Counted from the first letter of the stretch, positions 52,164 through 63,146 are shown. The stretch is DNA of 64,000 nt from Candidatus Obscuribacterales bacterium (GCA_019745415.1 JAIETF010000003.1:62001-126000), one strand, 5' to 3'. The notes: generated from the sequence alone by a model not told the origin. A program made the numbers and translations.

Positions 52164-53858
52164 ATGGCTATACCAAATCGAGACTCGAAACAAAGAAACA
52201 AGCGTGGCTCTATTATCACCTTCGCCGTGATACTGGCTCTTACTCTGGTTGTGCTTGGTTCCGGCTTCATCTTTTTTGTGCTCTTTATGGGCGGTCAAAA
52301 AGAAACCAAAAACGCCGTTGATGCCGGTATCTTGAATGCCGGCAAACAAGCCATCGATAAGATATCAGTTCCTCTAGCGGGCGGACCCTTGAGCCCTTTT
52401 GCCGATATAACCACCGACCGTGCCGCCAATTATTTGATGGGAGACGGCCAAATCAATCTGCGCAGAGTCAACCGAATGTGGGGCAAAGCGATGCTTATCG
52501 CCATCAACGCGGCGGCGATGCAAAGCGAAGGCAATGTCGGCAGCGGCGCAAGCAATGCCCAGAGCGCCTTCAATGAAGCCCAACAGGTTTCTGACACCCT
52601 GGCTCAAAAGTTGATGACCCAACAGAACCTGCATTCTTTCTTTCAAGATGTAGCCGGTCAAAACTCGATACGCATGCTCGGAAACGGCGTGCAAATCAAA
52701 GTCAAAAGCGGCACCGGCTGGGAGACTTCTCTTTTAGATCGGGGCTGCGAAAGCAATCTTGTTTTGAACGGCAGCCCGCCTTTTTTCAATTTACCGCCGG
52801 GCTATACCCTTCCCAATAATTACTTCACAAAATGTACCAGACCAAATCCGCCCGCCGAAGCAGCCAATCTCTATTTTCTCAAAGGCTATACACCCTTGAC
52901 TGTTGGCGGCAAAACCTTCTGGCAGGTGCCTTTCAAGTTTGACGACAAACCGCATTTGGTGGCACGCTCGACATTTGACGCCAATACTATGAAGAACCAG
53001 CCGCTTAACTGGAACTTTGCCGTGCCCAATGCTTTCTCCGGCGAAGGCGAAGCAATCAAAAGCGGTCCCCAAGGCGAAAAGGCTACTTCTTGGATGCTCA
53101 CCAATCCACGTGAACCCTTTCAGATGGCCATGCCTCATTCTTTCGTCAAAATACACGTAGACGAAAACAAGTCGCACTGGTTCTATTATCCAGGCGGACC
53201 ACCGCCGTTACCCGATACTGAATTTGGTATCGCCCAAACCTATGGCTATACCACCGAGACGCAAAACAGCAGCATGCCGGCAGGGGGACTGCTCTGCGCC
53301 ACTGTCTCAGCTTTCAATGTCTTGCTGGGCACCGATGTGGTGGGGCGCTCACTGGACGGTCTTATTTTCGGCATGCCCGAAGGTAATACGACAGCAGTGG
53401 AAAACTATCTCACCAACCGCTGTAACGAAATGCTCTCGGTGACTGGGCGCAGCGCATCCAAAAGCGATATGCACAATGCTCTTAGCAATCCGGTGACGAT
53501 TGGCTCACTGATAGCTGGTGTGCGAGACTTTTATCTTTATAGTCCCGACGGACAAACTTTGAAATGCATTCCCGCCCCCCAAACCATCGCAGAACCATGG
53601 TTGGCAGCGATTATAGCCAATACTCCAGATGGCACAGAGAAAAAAGTTATTGACGAAGCTTCCATGCCAGCCCCTATCTTTTTCGTGCCGACTGTCGTGC
53701 CAGACCCGTTTTGCAGCCCCAAGCTAGCTCTGGGCTGGGGTCTCTGGAAGAAAGATGTAGCCTGGCAGCCGGGTACAGGTTATAACGGCTGCCTAGGTCA
53801 AGTGCGCGTTAAGCGCTGGACCAATGTCCATGTGCTTGGCGTAAGCTCCTTCCCTTAA
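52164..53858 (+). CDS. TadG-like protein
   Basis: KRGSIITFAVILALTLVVLGSGFIFFVLFMGGQKETKNAVDAGILNAGKQAI N-terminus; long extracytoplasmic region. Confidence 0.65.
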   Translation: MAIPNRDSKQRNKRGSIITFAVILALTLVVLGSGFIFFVLFMGGQKETKNAVDAGILNAGKQAIDKISVPLAGGPLSPFADITTDRAANYLMGDGQINLRRVNRMWGKAMLIAINAAAMQSEGNVGSGASNAQSAFNEAQQVSDTLAQKLMTQQNLHSFFQDVAGQNSIRMLGNGVQIKVKSGTGWETSLLDRGCESNLVLNGSPPFFNLPPGYTLPNNYFTKCTRPNPPAEAANLYFLKGYTPLTVGGKTFWQVPFKFDDKPHLVARSTFDANTMKNQPLNWNFAVPNAFSGEGEAIKSGPQGEKATSWMLTNPREPFQMAMPHSFVKIHVDENKSHWFYYPGGPPPLPDTEFGIAQTYGYTTETQNSSMPAGGLLCATVSAFNVLLGTDVVGRSLDGLIFGMPEGNTTAVENYLTNRCNEMLSVTGRSASKSDMHNALSNPVTIGSLIAGVRDFYLYSPDGQTLKCIPAPQTIAEPWLAAIIANTPDGTEKKVIDEASMPAPIFFVPTVVPDPFCSPKLALGWGLWKKDVAWQPGTGYNGCLGQVRVKRWTNVHVLGVSSFP

Positions 53859-53888
53859 AGCGGCTTGTCTAAAGTTACTTGTCTAAAG

Positions 53889-54443
53889 TTATTTGAGCGC
53901 CCAGCTGATTGAAATAATAGTGCCGCGGTCTTTCGGATTGCGCACCAAGACTATGGAAAGTTTTTGCTTGAGATTGTCGGCATTGATGATGAAAAGATCA
54001 CCGACCTTACCGATTGCCTTCCGCCCTTCCTCACTGGGTATGACTGTGTTGAGTTTGGCTTCGCGGCAAGCCTCCATATACCACTTGTGCACTACATCTG
54101 GTGCATCTTTACTGTACATGGTTAGACCGGCGGTGGGCTTACCACTGGTCGAATTGACAAAGCCTTTGTTATAGGCGTTCGGATAGGGCTTGATTGGGAA
54201 GTTTTCCGGTATATAAGGTCTCAGTTTCAAACCGGGAATGTTCAGGTCTTTGATAGCCTGGGCTCTTTGCTTAGCTCTTTCCTCAGCACTGGGCGGATTA
54301 GGATGGGGTGCGGTTGGCTTCAACCCCGGCGACGGAGACTGAGCCACGGCTTCAATTTGGCAAGACAAGCAAAGAAGGAGGAGAGCGCCCAGCAAAGCCG
54401 ACATAAAAGTAGTGCCGGGGTTCAACTGAATACGCTTTGCCAT
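53889..54443 (-). CDS. Secreted hypothetical protein (start set to ATG 54443)
   Basis: MAKRIQLNPGTTFMSALLGALLLLCLSCQIEAVA signal-like sequence. Confidence 0.6.
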   Translation of the reverse strand: MAKRIQLNPGTTFMSALLGALLLLCLSCQIEAVAQSPSPGLKPTAPHPNPPSAEERAKQRAQAIKDLNIPGLKLRPYIPENFPIKPYPNAYNKGFVNSTSGKPTAGLTMYSKDAPDVVHKWYMEACREAKLNTVIPSEEGRKAIGKVGDLFIINADNLKQKLSIVLVRNPKDRGTIISISWALK

Positions 54444-54614
54444 TCTACAGCCTTTGATTTTCATCCTTGCAATTCTACTACGTCGCTGAGCTCCTTCCAC
54501 TTGATATCCCGCTCTCGTATTTAGTTTCGCTTTTGTTATTTCTTTTGATATTTCTTCAATGACAAGCCTTTACCCTTTCGCCCCGGCGCCTCACTGTTGT
54601 ACCTTATCAACCTT

Positions 54615-56072
54615 ATGAGGAATACTAGAACAAAAATAATAGCCACCATTGGTCCCGCTTGCCGCGACCCCAAGGTGTTGACCGAGATGGTGAGAGCCGG
54701 AATGGACGTTGTCCGGATCAACTGCTCCCATTCATCTGCCGAGTTTATCCAAGACGTAGTCAAGGACGTGCGAGAGATAAGCAGCCGAATGGAGCTGCCC
54801 ATCGGCATATTGCTCGATCTTTCCGGACCCAAGTTGCGTACCGGCAAATTGCAGAACAATGAAGCAGTCATGCTTGAGCGCGGTAAAACTTTCACCCTGA
54901 CCAACAAAAAGCTGGAAAACGGCGGCAATGAAAGTATTGTCAGTACCAACTATCCCCCCCTCGCCAAAGAAGTAAAGCCGAACGACGTCATCTTGCTCGA
55001 TGACGGTTTAATTGAGCTGAAAGTCTTGCGAACCTCTGAAACCGATGTGGAATGTGAAATCATCATCGGCGGTCTGCTCAAGAACCATCAAGGCATCAAT
55101 ATTCCAGGCGTCAGACTCTCAATTCCAGCTTTGACCGAAAAGGACCGAGAAGACTTAAAGGTAGGACTGGCTTGCGAAGTAGACTTTGTCGCCCTCTCTT
55201 TTGTAAGAGATGCCCAAGACATAGTCGAGCTGAAGGAACTGATAGGGGACCACTGGCCTCCGGTCATGGTCGTTGCCAAGATCGAAAAACCAGAAGCTGT
55301 AGATAGCCTCGATGAGATTTTGGCGGTCACCGACGCTGTCATGATTGCCCGCGGCGACCTAGGCGTAGAATTGCCCCCAGAGAAAGTACCGCCGGCACAG
55401 AAACTGATCACCCGTAAAGCAAATGCCAAAGGCAAACCAGTGATCACGGCCACGCAGATGCTAGATTCGATGGCTAACAATCCTAGACCAACCAGGGCTG
55501 AAGCCTCCGATGTCGCTAACGCAATTTTCGACGGCACCGATGCCGTCATGCTTTCGGAAGAAACTGCCATGGGTGCCTTTCCGGTGGAAGCTGTGACAAT
55601 GATGGATCGCATTGCCCACGAAGCCGAAAATAGCCAGGACCGCTCTAATTTGCATGAGCACGAACTTTATTCTTCCGCCCATGCCGTCGCCCACGCCGCT
55701 TGCGCCATGGCGGTCGACATGAATGCCAGAGCCATTGCCACTTTCACCAAGTCAGGCTCAACAGCCAGACTGATTTCTCAATTCCGTCCACCGGCGCCTA
55801 TTGTGGCTCTTACCCAGCTCACCCATGTCTATCGACAGCTCACTTTGACTTGGGGCACCACGCCTTTGATGCTCACCGAAGTTAGCGATTCGGAGTCGAC
55901 CTTGGCCCTTGTGGAGGATACTTTACTCAAGAAGAACCTGGTCAGCGCCAAAGACAAGCTAATCATCACCGGTGGTCTGCCCATCGCCGCCCGCGGACCG
56001 GCTAACTTTGTCAAACTATCGATAATCTCACCGCGTACACCGGCAAGTTTCTGGCAACTGAAGGGCATCTAG
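54615..56072 (+). CDS. pyk: Pyruvate kinase (ORF open from 54597)
   Basis: RTKIIATIGPACRD, MVVAKIEKPEAVDSLDEIL, IARGDLGVELPPEKVP, ATQMLDSMANNPRPTRAEASDVANAIFDGTDAVMLSEETA. Confidence 0.97.
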   Translation: MRNTRTKIIATIGPACRDPKVLTEMVRAGMDVVRINCSHSSAEFIQDVVKDVREISSRMELPIGILLDLSGPKLRTGKLQNNEAVMLERGKTFTLTNKKLENGGNESIVSTNYPPLAKEVKPNDVILLDDGLIELKVLRTSETDVECEIIIGGLLKNHQGINIPGVRLSIPALTEKDREDLKVGLACEVDFVALSFVRDAQDIVELKELIGDHWPPVMVVAKIEKPEAVDSLDEILAVTDAVMIARGDLGVELPPEKVPPAQKLITRKANAKGKPVITATQMLDSMANNPRPTRAEASDVANAIFDGTDAVMLSEETAMGAFPVEAVTMMDRIAHEAENSQDRSNLHEHELYSSAHAVAHAACAMAVDMNARAIATFTKSGSTARLISQFRPPAPIVALTQLTHVYRQLTLTWGTTPLMLTEVSDSESTLALVEDTLLKKNLVSAKDKLIITGGLPIAARGPANFVKLSIISPRTPASFWQLKGI

Positions 56073-56076
56073 CACC

Positions 56077-56721
56077 CTATTCTGGTTTGTGCACAAGATA
56101 GGCGCAGAGGGGATCTTCCCTGAGAATATACTTCTCCCTAGTCACTTTCACACCAATAAGTGATTCCATCAAGCTAGGCTCCATGGAACAAACCTGGCTA
56201 AACTTGCTGACCAAATTGTGCACCGCACAATGTCTTTGATAGATGAGGAAGTTGCCGTCAGGCAACTCTTCCCATTCGGTCATATAACCGTCTTCAGAAA
56301 AAATACGCGAAACCTCTGCCACTCTTTCTTTCAAACTCTTGCCCTTGACGCGTTCCAAGAGCCGCTCCAATCTTTTCTTATTGCGCATAGCGAGAAGTTC
56401 CATCACCCCTTCTTGCCCGCGGCTTTCATAAACCGCCTCTAGTAGGTCTTCGGCAAGATTGGCTGAAGCAGAAGGAAAAAGCCCCTCGGCTTTACTGGAA
56501 AGCTTATAGCGATAAGTCGGCCTGCCTCGCGACTGCCTGACCATGCGCGACTCTATCAGTCCTTCTTTCTGCAAATGGGTTATATGGCGGCGCACAGCCA
56601 TCGAAGTTATGCTGAGCAAATCGCAGAGTTCTCCGACAGTCAGTTCACCCTTTCTCTTCAAATAAAGAAGAAGGGCTTCTTGGGTTTTCTCTGGGGCGTC
56701 GCCTAAAGGCTGGGTCAACAT
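56077..56721 (-). CDS. sufR: SufR-like Fe-S transcriptional repressor
   Basis: N-terminal HTH (LTVGELCDLLSITSMAVRRHITHLQKEGLIE) and C-terminal cysteines (RHCAVHNL...VCSMEPSLMESLIG...EDPLCAYLV); divergent from sufC. Confidence 0.88.
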   Translation of the reverse strand: MLTQPLGDAPEKTQEALLLYLKRKGELTVGELCDLLSITSMAVRRHITHLQKEGLIESRMVRQSRGRPTYRYKLSSKAEGLFPSASANLAEDLLEAVYESRGQEGVMELLAMRNKKRLERLLERVKGKSLKERVAEVSRIFSEDGYMTEWEELPDGNFLIYQRHCAVHNLVSKFSQVCSMEPSLMESLIGVKVTREKYILREDPLCAYLVHKPE

Positions 56722-57057
56722 AACTAATCACTTACTTTTGATTTGTGTCTTTTTCTCAATAGTAAACCAGGTTTTATAAGAGAAAAGTCCAGGTGGTTTT
56801 AACTGCAAAAACTCAAGCTTTTCCAAATTGGACCTAATTTACCCCCTCTTTCGACCGCTCCCGAATAGAGCTCTGTCATATATCCAAATACATTATAAAA
56901 AATCTGGTGAACTAAAACCGATTTTTGATACTATTTTATCTATAAAATGCTCTAGGTCAAAGGTTGGATCGATTTAAGGCTTGTTCCCAAGAGTAGATCG
57001 TATAAGTAATCTAGACCGAAAAGTCCGGAAAGTCATTTATAGAGGGTAGCTGAATCA

Positions 57058-57843
57058 ATGACCGCGTCAAATTCCAATTCCAAGAGAATTCTCGAAATCA
57101 TAGACCTGCACGTCAAAGTTGAGGAAAAAGAAATCCTCAAGGGCGTCAATCTCACCATAAACGCCGGTGAAGTACATGCCATCATGGGTCGCAATGGTTC
57201 GGGCAAGTCCACCCTCTCTTATACGGTTATGGGTCATCCCCGCTACAAAGTGACCGGCGGTCAAATGCTATATAAAGGTCAGGAAATCAGCGAAATGTCT
57301 CCCGACGAGCGCTGCAAACTCGGCATATCGCTTGCCTTTCAATATCCCGTCGCCATCTCCGGTGTTTCGGTTTCAAACTTCCTGCGCAAAATCACCAATA
57401 GCAAGCGCGGCAAAGAGATACCGGTAAAGGAGTTCCGCCAAGAGCTGAAAGCTGCAATGGCTAAGCTCGGCGTCAAAGATGAATTCCTCTCACGCTACGT
57501 CAACGATGGTTTTTCGGGCGGCGAAAAGAAACGCCTCGAGATCCTGCAACTTTCTTTGCTCAAGCCCAGCCTTGCTGTGCTCGATGAAACCGATTCGGGT
57601 CTCGATATCGATGCTCTCAAAACCGTGTCGGAAGGAGTAAATGCTCTGGCTTCGGATGAAACAGCCATACTGCTCATCACTCACTACCAGCGCATGCTCG
57701 ACTATGTAAAACCCGACTTCGTGCACGTCTTCCAAGACGGCAAGATTGTTACCTCGGGCGGCAAAGAACTGGCCCTAGAACTGGAGAGCCGCGGTTATGA
57801 CTGGGTGACCAGTGAGCCCGCCGCTGAGCCTGCAAAAATATAA
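57058..57843 (+). CDS. sufC: Fe-S assembly ATPase SufC
   Basis: [63 protein letters not shown]. Confidence 0.97.
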   Translation: MTASNSNSKRILEIIDLHVKVEEKEILKGVNLTINAGEVHAIMGRNGSGKSTLSYTVMGHPRYKVTGGQMLYKGQEISEMSPDERCKLGISLAFQYPVAISGVSVSNFLRKITNSKRGKEIPVKEFRQELKAAMAKLGVKDEFLSRYVNDGFSGGEKKRLEILQLSLLKPSLAVLDETDSGLDIDALKTVSEGVNALASDETAILLITHYQRMLDYVKPDFVHVFQDGKIVTSGGKELALELESRGYDWVTSEPAAEPAKI

Positions 57844-57855
57844 GGAACGGTAATC

Positions 57856-59307
57856 ATGTCTAAAGTTGAAGAAAGCACCGAATCGAAAACCCCGTCCCGC
57901 GACGAACTGGCGCTTGAGGGCATAGGCACCGATTACAAGTACGGTTTCCACGACGAGGAAGACTATGTCTTCAAATCTGGTCGGGGTCTGACCAAAGAGA
58001 TCGTCACCAAAATCTCGCAAATGAAGAAAGAGCCGCAATGGATGCTCGACTTCAGATTGAAAGCATTTGATATTTTTATGAAGAAGCCCATGCCCACATG
58101 GGGCAACTGCGATCTTCTAAACGGTATCGACTTTCAGAATATCTTCTATTACATAAAGCCCTCCATGAAGGGCGAAAAGAATTGGGAAGATGTACCCGAC
58201 AATATCAAGAACACCTTCGATCGCCTCGGCATCCCCGAAGCAGAAAGAAAATTTCTAGCCGGTGTCACCGCCCAGTATGAATCGGAAGTGGTTTATCACT
58301 CCATTCGCGAAGACCTGGAAAAACAAGGCGTCATCTTCCTCGACATGGACTCAGGTCTGAGAGAGCATGAAGAAATCGTGCGCAAGCATTTTGCCACGGT
58401 AATTCCAGCGGCCGACAATAAATTTGCCGCTCTCAACTCGGCAGTCTGGTCGGGAGGCAGCTTCATCTGGGTACCTGAAGGCGTCAGAGTAGAGATTCCC
58501 CTGCAGGCTTATTTCCGCATCAATGCCGAGAACATGGGACAGTTCGAGCGCACACTCATCATCGCCGAACCAGGCAGTTTCGTTCACTATATCGAAGGTT
58601 GTACAGCACCTGTCTATTCATCAGATTCTCTGCACTCGGCGGTTGTAGAACTTATTGCCAAACCAGGCGCCCATATCCGTTACACCACCATTCAAAACTG
58701 GTCGCGCAACGTATACAACCTGGTCACCAAGCGTGCGGTCGCCCATGCCAACGCTAAAGTAGAGTGGGTGGACGGCAACCTCGGTTCAAAACTGACTATG
58801 AAGTATCCTGCTATCTATCTGATGGGCGAGAAAGCTCATGGCGAAGTGCTCTCCATTGCCTTTGCCGGTGAAGATCAGCATCAAGATGCCGGCGCCAAAA
58901 TTATTCACGGCGCTCCGGACACAACTTCCATAATTGTCTCTAAGTCAATTTCCAAAAATGGCGGACGCACCTCATACAGAGGCTTAATCAAAGTCTATCC
59001 AGAGGCTAAAAACGTCAAGTCATCTGTAAAATGCGACGCCCTCCTGCTCGATGAAAAATCACGCTCCGATACATATCCGACCATGGAAGTAGACGAGAAA
59101 GAAGTAAGCATTGAACACGAAGCCACTGTTTCGAAAGTAGGCGAAGAGCAGCTCTTCTATTTGATGAGTCGTGGTCTCAGCCAGGACGAAGCCACCGCCA
59201 TGATCGTCAATGGCTTCTTCGAACCGTTCACAAAAGAGCTGCCGCTTGAATACGCCGTAGAACTAAACCGTCTCATTCAACTTGAGATGGAAGGTTCGGT
59301 AGGCTAA
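57856..59307 (+). CDS. sufB: Fe-S assembly scaffold SufB
   Basis: [72 protein letters not shown]. Confidence 0.97.
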   Translation: MSKVEESTESKTPSRDELALEGIGTDYKYGFHDEEDYVFKSGRGLTKEIVTKISQMKKEPQWMLDFRLKAFDIFMKKPMPTWGNCDLLNGIDFQNIFYYIKPSMKGEKNWEDVPDNIKNTFDRLGIPEAERKFLAGVTAQYESEVVYHSIREDLEKQGVIFLDMDSGLREHEEIVRKHFATVIPAADNKFAALNSAVWSGGSFIWVPEGVRVEIPLQAYFRINAENMGQFERTLIIAEPGSFVHYIEGCTAPVYSSDSLHSAVVELIAKPGAHIRYTTIQNWSRNVYNLVTKRAVAHANAKVEWVDGNLGSKLTMKYPAIYLMGEKAHGEVLSIAFAGEDQHQDAGAKIIHGAPDTTSIIVSKSISKNGGRTSYRGLIKVYPEAKNVKSSVKCDALLLDEKSRSDTYPTMEVDEKEVSIEHEATVSKVGEEQLFYLMSRGLSQDEATAMIVNGFFEPFTKELPLEYAVELNRLIQLEMEGSVG

Positions 59308-59337
59308 TCAGTAATAAAGAGAGGAAACTGCAAAGTT

Positions 59338-60744
59338 ATGTCGGAGCAAGCGAAAGGACCACAAGTGAGCACCCTGGCTAAAGACCAGGTGGGAGGTCTC
59401 TTTGCCACACAAGAACCCCAATGGCTGAAAGACAGACGCCTGTCTGCCTGGGAAAGCTATCTGCAAGCACCAATGCCGACAGTCAAAAATGAAGACTGGC
59501 GCTCGACAACGGTTAACAAGCTTGACCTGGGCAAACTCTACCCGGCCAAGACTCTAACCAAGCAAGAAGCAAAAATCACAAGCGTCAATCTCCAAGCTTC
59601 GCTTGAGAAAATTGGTGAAACAGCTGCTGTCTATATGGAAGACTACGCGGCCTCTACATTTCATCTCGCTGCCGCTAAAGAAGTAGCAGAAAAGAAAATC
59701 ACAGTCTTGCCCCTCACCCAGGCTCTGGCAACAGAGACGACGGCTAAAGATCTGGAAAAACTAGCCGGTGTTATTGACGCCAAGCAAGGAGTAGTGCAGG
59801 ACAAATTCACTTTGATGAATACCGCCCTGAGCGCCTCAGGTCTCTATGTACACGTTCCGAGAAACACCACAGTCACCGCACCAGTTGTGATGGCATTAAA
59901 CTTGCCAGCCGGAAAGACTGCTAAAGATGTGGATAACTGTGACAATCTCGCTGTCTTTCCTAGAGTAATAGTGCATGTAGAAGCCAATTCCACACTAAAA
60001 TTTGTCAGCCTGACCACGGCTTCGGAAACAACCAATGAGACAGCCGCCCTGGTTAACGCCGTAGTGGAGTTTCATGTCGAGGCAGGAGCCCGAGTGGAAG
60101 TAGCCGAAGTCACCAACTTGACCCCCGGCACTTTCTTTGTGAACCGCGTCAGAGCCTACATGGGTAAAGACGCCCAGATAGATTTCACGACCGCCGGACT
60201 AGGCGGTGGACAAGTAAAGTCAGACCTTGAGACCGTCTTAGAAGAAAGAGGGGCGCAGGCAGCGGTGAAGGGCATTGTGCTTGGAGCCGGGAAAGAGCAC
60301 TATGCTTACAATACAATCGCGGCGCACAAAGCTCCCGATACCAATTCGAACATTGTTTTCAGAGTAGCGCTGAAAGACAATTCGACTTCAATATACCAAG
60401 GCAATGTCATAGTCGACAAAGTCGCTCAGCGCACCGACGCCTATCAGTCGAACAAGAATCTCTTGCTCAGTCGCGCCGCCAAAGCCGATTCCATCCCCAA
60501 ACTAGAAATTCTTGCCGACGACGTAAAATGCTCTCATGGTGCCACGGTTTCACCTGTAGACAGAGACCAACTCTTCTATCTAATGAGCCGGGGCTTGACT
60601 CGCAGTCAATCGGAAGAGCTGATTGTCACAGGCTTTTTCCAGCAAGTTCTTGATTTAATTCCAATAGGCGGAGTAAAAGATTTGCTGGCTGAACTGGCGG
60701 CCAGTCGCATCGAAGACAAAACAGAAAACAAAAAAGAAGAGTGA
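59338..60744 (+). CDS. sufD: Fe-S assembly protein SufD
   Basis: [55 protein letters not shown]. Confidence 0.95.
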   Translation: MSEQAKGPQVSTLAKDQVGGLFATQEPQWLKDRRLSAWESYLQAPMPTVKNEDWRSTTVNKLDLGKLYPAKTLTKQEAKITSVNLQASLEKIGETAAVYMEDYAASTFHLAAAKEVAEKKITVLPLTQALATETTAKDLEKLAGVIDAKQGVVQDKFTLMNTALSASGLYVHVPRNTTVTAPVVMALNLPAGKTAKDVDNCDNLAVFPRVIVHVEANSTLKFVSLTTASETTNETAALVNAVVEFHVEAGARVEVAEVTNLTPGTFFVNRVRAYMGKDAQIDFTTAGLGGGQVKSDLETVLEERGAQAAVKGIVLGAGKEHYAYNTIAAHKAPDTNSNIVFRVALKDNSTSIYQGNVIVDKVAQRTDAYQSNKNLLLSRAAKADSIPKLEILADDVKCSHGATVSPVDRDQLFYLMSRGLTRSQSEELIVTGFFQQVLDLIPIGGVKDLLAELAASRIEDKTENKKEE

Positions 60745-60747
60745 GCT

Positions 60748-61071
60748 ATGACAGAGCTTAAAGTCGAGAATGTCAGTCTTAGTGAGATCAAGCCTGGAGG
60801 GGTGAAAGTCTGCAAGCTTGGCGATCTCGACTTAGCCATCTGTAACGTAGACGGAAAGCTTTATGCAGTGCAGGACCTTTGCACCCATGACGACGGCCCA
60901 CTCGGGGAAGGCGAACTAGACGGCTGCCAAATCGAATGCCCCCGGCACGGAGCCCGTTTTGACGTCACCACCGGCAAAGCCCTATCACTGCCGGCGGTGT
61001 TACCCATACCCACCTACAAGGTAACTGTCAAAGATGGGGAAATTTATGTCTCGACCCAATCGGGAGAATGA
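60748..61071 (+). CDS. Rieske-type [2Fe-2S] ferredoxin in the suf operon
   Basis: LCTHDDGPLGEGELDGCQIECPRHGARFDVTTG (CxH...CxxH). Confidence 0.92.
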   Translation: MTELKVENVSLSEIKPGGVKVCKLGDLDLAICNVDGKLYAVQDLCTHDDGPLGEGELDGCQIECPRHGARFDVTTGKALSLPAVLPIPTYKVTVKDGEIYVSTQSGE

Positions 61072-62357
61072 AGATGGCTACAATTCTAGACAAACCCGAA
61101 ACGAAGGAAGCAATGTCCAGTTTAAATCTAGAGAAAATCCGCAGAGACTTTCCCATCTTGAGACGAGAGGTGGACGGCAAACGCCTGGTTTATCTAGACA
61201 ACGCCGCCACTTCGCAAAAGCCGCTTAGCGTTATCAACAAGATCAGCGAGTATTACCAGCGCTATAACGCCAATGTGCATCGCGGCATTCATACCCTCTC
61301 GGAAGAGGCCACCGCCATGTACGAAGGCACAAGAGAGACTGTAAGACACTTTATCGATGCCAAAGAAACCTGCGAAATAATTTTCACGCGTGGTACTACT
61401 GAAGGTATCAACCTCGTAGCTTCCACCTGGGGCAGACAAAACGTGCTACCCGGCGACGAGATTGTACTTTCGCCCATGGAACACCACTCAAACCTGGTGC
61501 CCTGGCAAGTACTGGCCCAAGAAAGAGAAGCTAAGCTGGTTTTTCTTGAGCTGACTGCCGAAGGTGAAATCGACATGGAAGCGGCAGCCAAGTTGATTGG
61601 CTCTCGCACACGAATTGTAGCCGTCACCCAGATGTCTAATGTGCTTGGCACAATCAATCCCATCAAAGAACTTGCCGCTTTGGCCCATAAACAAGGGGCG
61701 GTTATATTGGTGGATGGAGCGCAGAGCGTTCCTCATATGCAGATTTCGGTGCAAGAAATGGATGCCGACTTTGTCGCCTTTTCCTTGCACAAGATGCTCG
61801 GACCCACCGGCGTAGGCGTGCTCTGGGGCAAGAAAGACATTCTCAAAGCCATGCCTCCTTATATGTACGGCGGCGACATGATTGCATCAGTTTCGCGTGA
61901 GCGTTCGCGCTATAACGAATTGCCTTGGAAGTTTGAAGCTGGTACGCCTAATATCGGAGACGTCATTGCTTCTGCCGCAGCCTTTGAATATCTCACAACC
62001 ATGGGTCTAGATAATGTTCGCGAACACGAAGTAGAAATCACCCGCTATGCCCTCAATCGTCTGCGTGAGATAAACGGCATTACAATCTATGGACCGAAAG
62101 ATCCCCAGAAAAGAGGCGGAGTCATATCTTTCAACATGAAAGATATTCACCCCCACGACCTCGGTCAAATTTTGTCAGATGCCGGCATTGCCATAAGAGC
62201 CGGACATCACTGCTGCCAACCCTTGATGAAAGATTTGCAAGTAATGGGCACAGCCAGAGCCAGTTTCTATATCTATAATACTTTCGAAGAAGTAGATATG
62301 CTGCTTGCAGCATTGAGGGAAGCCGATAAGGTAATGGGTAATGTCGCTTACAGATGA
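61068..62357 (+). CDS. sufS: Cysteine desulfurase SufS
   Basis: VYLDNAATSQKP, MEHHSNLVPWQ, DFVAFSLHKMLGPTGVGVLWGKK, RAGHHCCQPLM. Confidence 0.97.
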   Translation: MKMATILDKPETKEAMSSLNLEKIRRDFPILRREVDGKRLVYLDNAATSQKPLSVINKISEYYQRYNANVHRGIHTLSEEATAMYEGTRETVRHFIDAKETCEIIFTRGTTEGINLVASTWGRQNVLPGDEIVLSPMEHHSNLVPWQVLAQEREAKLVFLELTAEGEIDMEAAAKLIGSRTRIVAVTQMSNVLGTINPIKELAALAHKQGAVILVDGAQSVPHMQISVQEMDADFVAFSLHKMLGPTGVGVLWGKKDILKAMPPYMYGGDMIASVSRERSRYNELPWKFEAGTPNIGDVIASAAAFEYLTTMGLDNVREHEVEITRYALNRLREINGITIYGPKDPQKRGGVISFNMKDIHPHDLGQILSDAGIAIRAGHHCCQPLMKDLQVMGTARASFYIYNTFEEVDMLLAALREADKVMGNVAYR

Positions 62358-62799
62358 TCTTTATAGAGAAACAATTCTCGACCACTATCATAATCCGCGC
62401 AATCAGGGAAAAATAGAAGATGCCTCGGCCGAAGTCGAAGGTGTCAACCCTCTTTGCGGAGACGAGTTGACTCTCTTTTTGAAATTGAACGACCAGGGCA
62501 TAGTCGAAGACATCAAGATGAACGCGCATGGTTGCTCAATCAATACCGCCTCAGGTTCAATGATGTCTGAAGCTGTCTTGGGTCAAAGTCTGGAAAAAGC
62601 CAGAGAAATAATTGAGAACTTCAAGAACATGATGCTCTCTAAAGGCGAAGAAATCCCCCTCGACGACGAGTTGGAAGACTTGGAGGCCCTTAGAGGGGTG
62701 AAGAAGTATCCGGTTAGAATCAAATGCGCCCTTCTACCCTGGAATACTCTATTGGAAGGCTTGGAAGCAGCCGAGAAAAAGTGCTGCCACCACACTTAA
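62341..62799 (+). CDS. sufU: SufU-like Fe-S scaffold/sulfurtransferase
   Basis: LYRETILDHYHNPRNQGKI, NPLCGDELTLFLKL, HGCSINTASGSMM, RIKCALLPWNTL. Confidence 0.95.
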   Translation: MSLTDDLYRETILDHYHNPRNQGKIEDASAEVEGVNPLCGDELTLFLKLNDQGIVEDIKMNAHGCSINTASGSMMSEAVLGQSLEKAREIIENFKNMMLSKGEEIPLDDELEDLEALRGVKKYPVRIKCALLPWNTLLEGLEAAEKKCCHHT

Positions 62800-62834
62800 C
62801 ACCAAATCTACCACCAAATTTAAGGGACCAGACA

Positions 62835-63146
62835 ATGGCGACAACATTGCAAGAAGATTTAGTCTATGAATGCTTGAGAGAAGTGGTTGACCCAGAGCTG
62901 GGCATCAGCGTAGTCGACCTCGGCCTCATTTATGAAGTGAAAATCGACAATAACAATGTGGTTGTGAAAATGACCCTGACGTCGCCTGGCTGTCCGGTCG
63001 GGGCTGTCATACAAGCCCAGTGTCACCAAGCAGTCAAAAAATTACCTTGGGTAAAGGAAGTAAACGTGCAACTAGTTTGGAGCCCTCGCTGGGATCCCAA
63101 AACAATGGCTTCGGAAGAAGCAAAGATGGACCTGGGCATTCTTTAA
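62835..63146 (+). CDS. sufT: SufT-like MIP18/DUF59 protein
   Basis: VYECLREVVDPELGISVVDLGLIYEVKI and MTLTSPGCPVG; ATG at 62835 preferred over longer ORF start 62724. Confidence 0.9.
   Translation: MATTLQEDLVYECLREVVDPELGISVVDLGLIYEVKIDNNNVVVKMTLTSPGCPVGAVIQAQCHQAVKKLPWVKEVNVQLVWSPRWDPKTMASEEAKMDLGIL

Noticed and set aside
53858-53892. Direct repeat CTTGTCTAAAGTTA x2 after the TadG-like gene
   Set aside because: Two short copies only, no inverted repeats or transposase; probably a local duplication.
62724-62834. Extended start of the SufT-like ORF
   Set aside because: Overlaps the sufU 3' end out of frame; ATG 62835 gives the normal domain start.
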